A stretch of DNA of 9,054 nt. It comes from Collinsella sp. (lineage in GTDB: Bacteria; Actinomycetota; Coriobacteriia; Coriobacteriales; Coriobacteriaceae). Positions 1-5,403 of this stretch are shown here, in pieces; position 1 is the first letter of the stretch; every line of letters starts with the position of its first letter. The DNA lies in assembly GCA_022728415.1 (NCBI GenBank), contig JAIJJM010000062.1:1-9054 (forward strand), in the 5' to 3' direction. Made by a program: the position numbers and the translations under genes. Below the pieces are notes generated by a model that made no database searches, was not told the origin of the DNA, and worked only from the letters and a program-made list of their open reading frames with translations.

Positions 1-387
1 AGAGGAATAGCGAGCGCCGGCAGCCGAATTCGCGTAATCAGTTTGGAAGACTGACGCCGCCCCCTTACCCAGAGACACATGCGGCACACCACGGGAATCA
101 TCCAAGATCTCGATTTCAGGCCACGGGAAATTATCAAGCGTGAACGGATAGGGGGCATTGCCAAGATAATCGCACCACGCTTTGAGGAACGCCTCCTTGC
201 CCGCCCATTTGGCGGCCAGATGGACGGCCTCGTCATCGTTCTTCAGCCGTGCACGATCCGCCGCCTGACGTACCTCACGAACGGAAAACAGCGAGCGCAT
301 GCGCGAGCCGGATTCAGACAGCTGCTCGGCGAATGCGGCGACGTCAACCACGTCATGACCCAAACCAAATGTGCCCATAGCACCCAT
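1..387 (-). CDS. acpS: Holo-[acyl-carrier-protein] synthase AcpS, 3' end cut by window edge
   Basis: Transfers 4'-phosphopantetheine from coenzyme A to a serine of an acyl carrier protein domain; here the obvious client is the type I fatty acid synthase encoded at the other end of the window. 129 residues are visible. The N-terminus carries the family's metal-binding motif GLGHDVVDV (Asp12), and residues 58-71 read AAKWAGKEAFLKAW, the second AcpS signature with Glu65 as the other Mg ligand. A later EIEI-x-DDSRGVPHV stretch (91-104) also fits the family. Roughly the last 20 residues lie beyond the left edge. The start is uncertain: ATG at 387, an internal ATG at 378 and an upstream ATG at 417 are all in frame, and none has a clear Shine-Dalgarno; 387 or 378 puts the GLGHD motif where it normally lies. 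It is divergent from the lacI gene and shares its upstream region. Cytoplasmic. Identification is firm, the start is not. Confidence 0.93.
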   Translation of the reverse strand, partial: MGAMGTFGLGHDVVDVAAFAEQLSESGSRMRSLFSVREVRQAADRARLKNDDEAVHLAAKWAGKEAFLKAWCDYLGNAPYPFTLDNFPWPEIEILDDSRGVPHVSLGKGAASVFQTDYANSAAGARYSS

Positions 388-506
388 TATCAGCCATTCA
401 ACACGTTTACAACACATCCAGAATAACGAGGTTCACACGGAACGCGGCATCCACAAACGAAAACCCTCGGCCACCCCGCAAGCTGAACTCTGAAAGTCAA
501 CACCAA

Positions 507-520
507 GTCAAACTTTTGAC
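507..520. promoter_or_regulatory. Putative LacI-family operator O1
   Basis: GTCAAACTTTTGAC has perfect 6-bp half-sites (GTCAAA / TTTGAC) around a CT centre and matches the O2 palindrome at 586-599 in 13 of 14 positions. The O1 and O2 centres are 79 bp apart. It lies between acpS and the likely lacI promoter, so it could serve repression by DNA looping or act on the acpS promoter. The sequence is seen; the role is inferred. Confidence 0.6.
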
Positions 521-580
521 CAACGGTTGGCACAGCGTAAAATGGTGATATTCCAACCGACACTCCGATACGTAAATCGA

Positions 581-609
581 TTGACGTCAAACGTTTGACT
601 TTTTAACGT
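581..609 (+). promoter_or_regulatory. Candidate lacI promoter
   Basis: TTGACG at 581-586 is a good -35 match, followed after 17 bases by TAACGT at 604-609, which keeps the three most conserved -10 positions. An alternative pair is TTGACT at 595-600 with TAACGA at 618-623, also 17 bases apart. In the first choice operator O2 lies in the spacer; in the second it overlaps the -35 box. Either way binding would block the lacI promoter, fitting autoregulation. No transcription start evidence is available. Confidence 0.45.
586..599. promoter_or_regulatory. Putative LacI-family operator O2
   Basis: GTCAAACGTTTGAC is a perfect 14-bp palindrome with the central CG typical of LacI-family operators. It overlaps candidate promoter elements of the adjacent lacI gene, about 90 bp before its start codon. 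The obvious ligand is the LacI-family protein encoded just downstream (autorepression); this is an inference from position and symmetry. Confidence 0.7.
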
Positions 610-691
610 GGTTAACATAACGATCCAATGAAGGACAACTTCACAACAACCAACCACAACCAGCCAATGAAGCCAGCAAGGAGGTAGAACC

Positions 692-1762
692 GTGGTCACA
701 ATGAAGCAAATCGCCAATCGCGCCGGCGTTTCCATCTCCACCGTCTCTCTGGTGCTCAACAACCGCGATATCGGCCGCGTCAGCCCCGATGTCGCCGAGC
801 GAGTCCGCGCCATCGCCGCCGAACTCGGTTACCTGACCAACCGTCTGGCCAGCGGGCTACGCACCAGCAGTAGCCGCACCATCGGATTCCTCAGCGACGA
901 AGTGGCCACCACGCCGTTTGCCGGCCGCATGATTGAGGGCGCGCAAGACGCCGCCCGCACACTCGGATATCTGCTGCTCACCGTGGGCATCAACAGCGGA
1001 GCCAAAAGCTCCGATCGCGAAATTCTCACGCTGCGGCAGTTCGGCGTGGACGGCTTCATCTACGCACGCATGTTTAACCAGAAGACGATGCTGCCTCAAT
1101 CGTTGCAGGGCTGCAAAGTGGTGCTCGCCGATTCGACCGATGCCGCCGAAGTAGCGCCCAGCATCGTGCCCGACGAGCACAGCATTGGATTCAAGGCCAC
1201 AAGCCATCTCATCGACGCCGGCTGCACCCGCATCGCCTACGTGGGCACCATGCACAATATGGTCGCTCAGCCCGGGCGAGTGTCCGGCTACATCGACGCC
1301 CTCTCCGAGCACGGCATCTCGTTCGACCCAGAACTCATGATCAACATGGACACCGGCAGCGACGCCGCCGCCCGCATGCCCGCGTTCTTCGACAAACACC
1401 CGGATGTCGACGGCTTCTTCTGCTTCAACGACACCCGCGCTTGGGCCATCTACACCGAGGCCACCCGTCGCGGGCTGATTATCGGCAAAGATATCGCGGT
1501 GGTTGGCGTCGACAACCACCAGGTTGTGGCCGAAGCGCTGGATCCGCCGCTTTCCACTGTGGAACTGCCGCATTACGAGATGGGCTACTGGGCAGTAGGT
1601 AAGCTGGCCTCGCTCATCGAAGGCGAGGCACCCGATCCCTTTCCTCGTGCCGGATACCCGGTCGAGAAGGTTCAGCCGCCGCCACTGAGCGAGCAGTCAC
1701 CCCAGATTGAATGCCAGCTGCGCATCAAGCAATCCTGGGTCCGGCCCCACCCCCAGCGATAG
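692..1762 (+). CDS. LacI-family sugar-responsive transcriptional repressor
   Basis: A 356-residue regulator of the usual LacI/GalR length. Residues 4-25 form the helix-turn-helix (MKQIANRAGVSISTVSLVLN), followed by the hinge-helix region near NRLASGLR (50-57) and a periplasmic-binding-protein-like effector domain from about 63. Family landmarks include the FCFNDTRAWAIY segment (243-254) and VGVDNHQVVAEALDPPLSTV (271-290). The GTG start at 692 is chosen over the ATG at 701 because AAGGAGG (678-684) sits 7 bases upstream of it. It is the first gene of the sugar cluster, separated by 111 bases from the binding-protein gene. By position it should repress the transporter and GH32 genes, probably responding to a fructoside or its breakdown product, and itself through the palindromes at 507-520 and 586-599. 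The effector cannot be read from sequence. Confidence 0.93.
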   Translation: MVTMKQIANRAGVSISTVSLVLNNRDIGRVSPDVAERVRAIAAELGYLTNRLASGLRTSSSRTIGFLSDEVATTPFAGRMIEGAQDAARTLGYLLLTVGINSGAKSSDREILTLRQFGVDGFIYARMFNQKTMLPQSLQGCKVVLADSTDAAEVAPSIVPDEHSIGFKATSHLIDAGCTRIAYVGTMHNMVAQPGRVSGYIDALSEHGISFDPELMINMDTGSDAAARMPAFFDKHPDVDGFFCFNDTRAWAIYTEATRRGLIIGKDIAVVGVDNHQVVAEALDPPLSTVELPHYEMGYWAVGKLASLIEGEAPDPFPRAGYPVEKVQPPPLSEQSPQIECQLRIKQSWVRPHPQR

Positions 1763-1812
1763 CCTGCCCAAAAATCACGCATCTATCCTACTTGATCCGG
1801 TTTCGACTGTAT

Positions 1813-1828
1813 GTCGAACCGGTTCGAC
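1813..1828. promoter_or_regulatory. Putative LacI-family operator O3 before the transporter genes
   Basis: GTCGAACCGGTTCGAC is a perfect 16-bp palindrome, 45 bp before the binding-protein start codon. A related half-site GGTTTCGAC lies at 1799-1807, so TTCGAC-TGTAT-GTCGAA (1802-1818) forms a second, overlapping inverted repeat. The outer half-site GTCRAAC is shared with O1/O2, but the two halves are 2 bp further apart. TATCCT at 1784-1789 could be a -10 box upstream, without a clear -35. Repression of the transporter genes is the likely role. Confidence 0.65.
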
Positions 1829-1873
1829 CCCATTATTCAAGGAAGAAAGAAACAAGAGATAAGGAGGAGCATC

Positions 1874-3199
1874 ATGCCCCATACCATCCGACGCTCAGCC
1901 GTCAAAGCTCTGGCCGCAACGCTTGCCATCGCAAGCCTTGTGACCGTGGGCGGCTGCGGTGAGGCGGAACGCGCGGCGGCGAAAGCCAACGCCAATGAAA
2001 TCACCATCTGGACGCACACGGCAGGCAGCGAAGCCGAGCTTGCCGGCGTGCAGCAGATCATCGATGACTACAACGCCAGCCCAGACAAGAAGGCCACCGT
2101 CAAACTACAGTCCTTCCCGCAAAGCTCGTACAACGACTCGATCATCTCCGCCTCATCCGCCAACAACCTGCCCTGTCTGATCGACGTGGACCAGCCGAAC
2201 ACCCCGTACTGGGCGTGGGCCGGCATCCTCGCCCCGCTCACCGACAAGGACCTGTTGTCCCGCGCCGACGACCTGATGGAATCGGCCAAGGGCACGTGGA
2301 ACGACGACCTGTACACCGTCGGCTATTTCGATGCCACCATCGCCCTGTTCGCCCGCAAGTCGGTGCTGGACAAGCTCGGCGTCCGCGTGGCTACGGTCGA
2401 CGAGCCGTGGACCAAGGCCGAAATGGATGACGCATTGGCCAAGCTCAAGGCAAGCGGCGAATGGACCTACCCGTTTGAAATCGGCACGGCCGATAACAAA
2501 AGCGAATGGTATGCCTACGCTTACGCACCGATTTTGCAGTCCTTCGGCGGCGACCTGGTGAACCGCACGGACTACCAGTCGTCGGACGGCGTGCTCAACG
2601 GCAAGGAAGGCAAGGAATTCGCCCACTGGATGCGCGACCTCGTGGCCAAGGGCTACATCTCGTCCAAGGGCGGCTCCGACACCGCGCTCGACTTCGTGAA
2701 CAATAAGTCCGGACTGCTGTACGGCGGCATTTGGTCGATGAGCACTTTCCAGAAGTACGCCAAGGATTACGACGACATCGTGGTTATGCCGATGACCGAC
2801 TTCGGCCACGGCTCGGTGACCGGCGGCGGCTCGTGGACGGTCGGCATGACCCAATCCTGCCCCGCACCTGAAGCCGCGCAGGACTACATCCGATTCTCCC
2901 TGCAAGACAAGTACATCGCCAACATAGCCAAGGCCGGTATGAACATCCCGACCACCGAAGGCGCACAGAAGCTCGTGCCCGAGTTCTCCGACGGCGGCGA
3001 CATGCAGATCTTCACCGAGATTTCGAAGAAGTACGTCAAAATGCGCCCCGAAACCCCGGCATACAATTTCATCTCCACCGAGTTCCGCAAGACCATCGGC
3101 GACATCATGAACGGTGCCGACGTGGACACCTGGCTCGACAAAGCAGTCAACCATATCGACGGCAACATCCAAGGCGCCGACGGCTACCGGAAGAACTGA
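1874..3199 (+). CDS. Sugar ABC transporter substrate-binding lipoprotein (CUT1 type)
   Basis: A 441-residue extracellular solute-binding protein (family 1) anchored to the outer face of the membrane. The N-terminus has Arg6, Arg7 and Lys11, a hydrophobic segment (12-25) and a lipobox VGGC with the lipidated Cys at 28. The mature part opens with EITIWTHTAGSEAELAGVQQIIDDYN, the first strand and helix of the CUT1 binding-protein fold; GGSWTVGMTQSCPAPEAAQDYIRF is a typical late segment. The ATG at 1874 is chosen over an in-frame ATG at 1811 because AAGGAGG (1861-1867) lies 6 bases before it, the signal peptide then starts at residue 1, and the 1811 codon lies at the edge of operator O3. The permease gene follows after 12 bases. 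The GH32 partner suggests fructo-oligosaccharides or sucrose as ligand, but specificity cannot be read directly. Confidence 0.93.
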   Translation: MPHTIRRSAVKALAATLAIASLVTVGGCGEAERAAAKANANEITIWTHTAGSEAELAGVQQIIDDYNASPDKKATVKLQSFPQSSYNDSIISASSANNLPCLIDVDQPNTPYWAWAGILAPLTDKDLLSRADDLMESAKGTWNDDLYTVGYFDATIALFARKSVLDKLGVRVATVDEPWTKAEMDDALAKLKASGEWTYPFEIGTADNKSEWYAYAYAPILQSFGGDLVNRTDYQSSDGVLNGKEGKEFAHWMRDLVAKGYISSKGGSDTALDFVNNKSGLLYGGIWSMSTFQKYAKDYDDIVVMPMTDFGHGSVTGGGSWTVGMTQSCPAPEAAQDYIRFSLQDKYIANIAKAGMNIPTTEGAQKLVPEFSDGGDMQIFTEISKKYVKMRPETPAYNFISTEFRKTIGDIMNGADVDTWLDKAVNHIDGNIQGADGYRKN

Positions 3200-3211
3200 G
3201 AGGGACCAACC

Positions 3212-4213
3212 ATGACCACTGCAACATCAACCGCAACCACTCGCGGTACGTCCGGTACCGGAGTCGGTGCCGACAAAACCGGCACCCCCGGAACCAGCGC
3301 CGGCAAAACCGGCACCGTCGCCACGCGCCGGAAGTCCACCGCCGAACAGCGCCACGAGAACGCCGTCGGCTGGGCGATGCTTCTGCCCGCATCCATCCTC
3401 CTGCTGCTGTTCATCGGCATTCCGGTGATTCTGGCCTTCGGACTGGCATTCACCAACGCGCGCACAATCAGCCCGAACCCTACCCGGTTCATCGGCATCG
3501 ACAATTTCACCCGACTGTTCTCCGACCCGACGTTCTGGTACGCGCTGCGTAACGTGGCCGTGTTCGCGGTCGTCGTGGTGCCCGTCCAAGCCGGGCTCGG
3601 CCTGCTGCTCGCCGTGCTGATCAACAAGCAGGTGCGCTCCTCCGTGTTCTTCCGCACGGTCTACTTCCTGCCCGTCGTCACCTCGATGGTGGTCGTCTCC
3701 CTGCTGTGGATGTTCATCTACCAGAACGACGGCATGCTCAACCAGGTCATGGCCAAACTCACCTTCGGGCACTGGCAGGCAGTCGACTGGCTGAACGACC
3801 CACGCACCGCAATGGGCGCGATCATCGTCATGTCCATCTGGCAAGCGGTGGGCCAGCACATGCTGATCTGGCTGTCCGGCCTGCAGACCATCCCCGGCGA
3901 ACTGTACGAGGCCGCCGAACTGGACGGCTGCAACGCCTGGGAGCAGTTCAAGAACGTGACCTGGCCGTGCCTGCGCTCCACGCGCAACATGATCCTCATC
4001 ACCATCACCATCGCCGCGATGAGCCTGTTCACTCAGATCAACGTGATGACGCAAGGCGGCCCGCGCGACGCCACCACCACCGTGGTGTTCGAGGCTGTGC
4101 GCTCCGGCTTCCAGCAGCAGGAGATGGGCTACGCCTCCGCGATCACACTCGTGTTCTTCTGCATCATCATGGTGATCACCGGCATCCAGCGTTATCTGAC
4201 TCGAGAGAAGTAA
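3212..4213 (+). CDS. Sugar ABC transporter permease, first CUT1 membrane subunit (MalF/UgpA-like)
   Basis: A 333-residue integral membrane protein of the sugar import complex. It has about six hydrophobic segments (near 53-80, 112-136, 148-170, 200-222, 260-276 and 306-325) and the ATPase-docking EAA loop EAAELDGCNAWEQFKNVTWP at 233-252. A cytoplasmic head of about 50 residues precedes the first membrane segment; it is rich in Thr, Gly and Ala and contains two copies of KTGT ten residues apart, encoded by a 30-base repeat. GAGAGGG (3198-3204) before the ATG overlaps the stop of the binding-protein gene, suggesting translational coupling. Its partner is the permease at 4229. No ATP-binding subunit is encoded nearby, so a shared MsmK-like ATPase is probably used. 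Confidence 0.93.
   Translation: MTTATSTATTRGTSGTGVGADKTGTPGTSAGKTGTVATRRKSTAEQRHENAVGWAMLLPASILLLLFIGIPVILAFGLAFTNARTISPNPTRFIGIDNFTRLFSDPTFWYALRNVAVFAVVVVPVQAGLGLLLAVLINKQVRSSVFFRTVYFLPVVTSMVVVSLLWMFIYQNDGMLNQVMAKLTFGHWQAVDWLNDPRTAMGAIIVMSIWQAVGQHMLIWLSGLQTIPGELYEAAELDGCNAWEQFKNVTWPCLRSTRNMILITITIAAMSLFTQINVMTQGGPRDATTTVVFEAVRSGFQQQEMGYASAITLVFFCIIMVITGIQRYLTREK
3269..3316 (+). repeat. Short 30-base direct repeat in the permease N-terminal tail
   Basis: The 18-base segments at 3269-3286 and 3299-3316 match in 17 positions, and the spacing of exactly 30 bases keeps the reading frame. They encode ADKTGT and AGKTGT in the Thr/Gly-rich tail before the first membrane segment. Such a repeat could expand or contract by slippage without a frameshift, changing only the tail length. 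Confidence 0.7.
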
Positions 4214-4228
4214 GGAAAGGGACTGACG

Positions 4229-5191
4229 ATGAGCAACGCAACAACTATGGCCGCATCCCCGCAGGCCGACCAAACCGCGCACGACAAGCGCACGTCGAAA
4301 GAAGCCAAGAAAGTCGCCTACAAGCACAACCGGCTGTCCGTGGGCGGGTGGATCGTACGCATCCTGTTCGCCTGCCTGTTTGCTTTCCCACTGATCTTCA
4401 TGGTTGTCAGCTCGTTCAAACCGGACGATGAGATTATGGCGGACCTCGGCTCGTTCAAGGCGTTCCTGCCGGTGGGGCACATTTCGCTCGACAACTACGC
4501 GCAGGTATTCACCCGCGTGCCGGCCTCCACCTTCCTCATGAACTCGGTGATCATCACGCTGGTGACCGTGGTGCTTGGCGTAATCGTCAACTCGATGGCC
4601 GCCTTCGCCATCCAACGTCTGCAGGTGCGCGGCAAGAAGATCATCTTCACGTTCATTCTGGCCACATTGATGGTGCCGTTCGAGACCTACGCGATTCCGC
4701 TGCTGTGGTGGGTCAACCAGCTGCCGCGCCCGGTGGTGGACCAGTTCGGCCTGTACTTCACGCGCGGATGGATCGACACGCTGCCCGTGCAGATCGTGCC
4801 GTTCATCGCCAACGCCTTCTCCGTGTACCTGTACATGCAGTATTTCGAGACGATTCCTAAGGATCTCGACGAGGCCGCCCGCGTGGACGGTGCCGGCTGG
4901 TTCCGCATCTACTCGCGTATCGTGATGCCGCTGTCGGGCCCGGCCACCGCCACCGTGGTGATTTTGAGCTTCCTGCCCATGTGGAACCAGTACGTCTGGC
5001 CGCTGATGGTAGTGCAGTCCGAGAGCCTGAGGCCCGTGATGATCGGCGTGCAGTACTTCCAGCAGATGACCACGTCGTGGGGTCAGATCATGGCATACAG
5101 TTCACTGATCACCGTGCCGATCATCATCGTGTTTGTGATCTTTCAAAAGCAATTCATCAGCTCAATCGCCTCTTCGGGAGTAAAGGGCTGA
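4229..5191 (+). CDS. Sugar ABC transporter permease, second CUT1 membrane subunit (MalG/UgpE-like)
   Basis: A 320-residue membrane protein that pairs with the upstream permease. A polar, basic cytoplasmic tail (1-40) is followed by hydrophobic segments near 41-61, 102-128, 137-160, 186-204, 237-260 and 288-306. The ATPase-contacting loop EAARVDGAGWFRIYSRIVMP lies at 215-234, at the usual place for MalG-type proteins. The stretch between the third and fourth segments (161-186, NQLPRPVVDQFGLYFTRGWIDTLP in part) seems somewhat longer than in typical family members. AAGGAAAGGG (4212-4221) precedes the ATG, and only 15 bases separate it from the first permease. Its last codons and TGA lie in the 5' arm of a long hairpin (5186-5234), so the extreme C-terminus may have been set by a repeat insertion. 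Confidence 0.93.
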   Translation: MSNATTMAASPQADQTAHDKRTSKEAKKVAYKHNRLSVGGWIVRILFACLFAFPLIFMVVSSFKPDDEIMADLGSFKAFLPVGHISLDNYAQVFTRVPASTFLMNSVIITLVTVVLGVIVNSMAAFAIQRLQVRGKKIIFTFILATLMVPFETYAIPLLWWVNQLPRPVVDQFGLYFTRGWIDTLPVQIVPFIANAFSVYLYMQYFETIPKDLDEAARVDGAGWFRIYSRIVMPLSGPATATVVILSFLPMWNQYVWPLMVVQSESLRPVMIGVQYFQQMTTSWGQIMAYSSLITVPIIIVFVIFQKQFISSIASSGVKG

Positions 5192-5234
5192 CGCGTTAAG
5201 CAAACAGTCCTGTGGACTGTTTGTAGCGTCAGCC
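5186..5234 (+). repeat. Long hairpin spanning the permease stop codon
   Basis: GGCTGACGC (5186-5194) pairs perfectly with GCGTCAGCC (5226-5234), and inside it CAAACAGTCC (5201-5210) pairs perfectly with GGACTGTTTG (5214-5223) around a TGT loop. The two stems are separated by a 6/2 internal loop. The permease TGA (5189-5191) is within the outer stem. No T-run follows, so it is a poor intrinsic terminator; it could instead protect the upstream mRNA 3' end or reduce read-through into the GH32 gene. It looks like a REP-type intergenic element; copies elsewhere in the genome cannot be checked here. Confidence 0.65.
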
Positions 5235-5403
5235 TGAGCGAGGCGAAAGCCAAGCGAAGGCAACACTGAGCCTCGCTGAAAGCGAACCCACAATTGCAGG
5301 GCCGAAGGCGAATCAATACGTGCTGGGTGGGATTTCCCTTTTTGCCCATCCGGCGCCTTTATATCCAGCAATTCCCGGTATCGAAAACTCAAGGAGTCCT
5401 CTT
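5235..5403 (+). other. Repeat-like leader of the GH32 gene
   Basis: This stretch separates the transporter genes from the GH32 gene, which is odd for an otherwise tight operon. It holds AGCGAGGC (5237-5244) pairing with GCCTCGCT (5270-5277), several scattered GCGAA/GAAGGCG words typical of degenerate intergenic repeats, and a TTATAT (5359-5364) that could be a -10 box though no good -35 is placed for it. I see no palindromic LacI operator here. AAGGAG at 5391-5396 is the ribosome binding site of the GH32 gene. Whether GH32 has its own promoter is open. Confidence 0.45.

Larger units (their letters stand above)
388..691. promoter_or_regulatory. Divergent control region between acpS and lacI
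   Basis: 304 bases without a gene, more AT-rich than the flanking coding DNA. It must hold the promoters for acpS (leftward) and lacI (rightward). Seen directly: AAGTCAA twice, 11 bp apart (494-500 and 505-511), the second being part of an imperfect 14-bp palindrome at 507-520; an adjoining odd palindrome CCAAC-G-GTTGG at 520-530; TTGACGTCAA at 581-590 overlapping a perfect 14-bp palindrome at 586-599; and TTAAC-GTG-GTTAA at 603-615. The last 60 bases are low-complexity, rich in AACC-type repeats. I found no convincing acpS promoter. The density of dyads suggests regulator binding; which protein binds which dyad is inference. Confidence 0.7.

Noticed and set aside
79..426. Plus-strand open frame of 115 codons at the left edge
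   Set aside because: It is antisense to acpS, whose two signature motifs are visible on the minus strand.
1811..1873. Upstream start for the binding protein
   Set aside because: It would add 21 charged residues before the signal peptide and has no ribosome binding site; the ATG at 1874 has a strong one.
2153..3172. Minus-strand open frame of 339 codons opposite the binding-protein gene
   Set aside because: Same mirror-frame composition, no recognisable domain, and no ribosome binding site; the plus-strand lipoprotein is clear.
3227..4615. Long minus-strand open frame of 462 codons
   Set aside because: It lies opposite the two well-supported permease genes. Its product is rich in His, Asp, Gly and Val, the usual signature of a mirror frame of high-GC coding DNA, and shows no family motif.
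5320..5403. Upstream start for the GH32 enzyme
   Set aside because: The extra 28 residues derive from the repeat-like leader, and AAGGAG points to the ATG at 5404.
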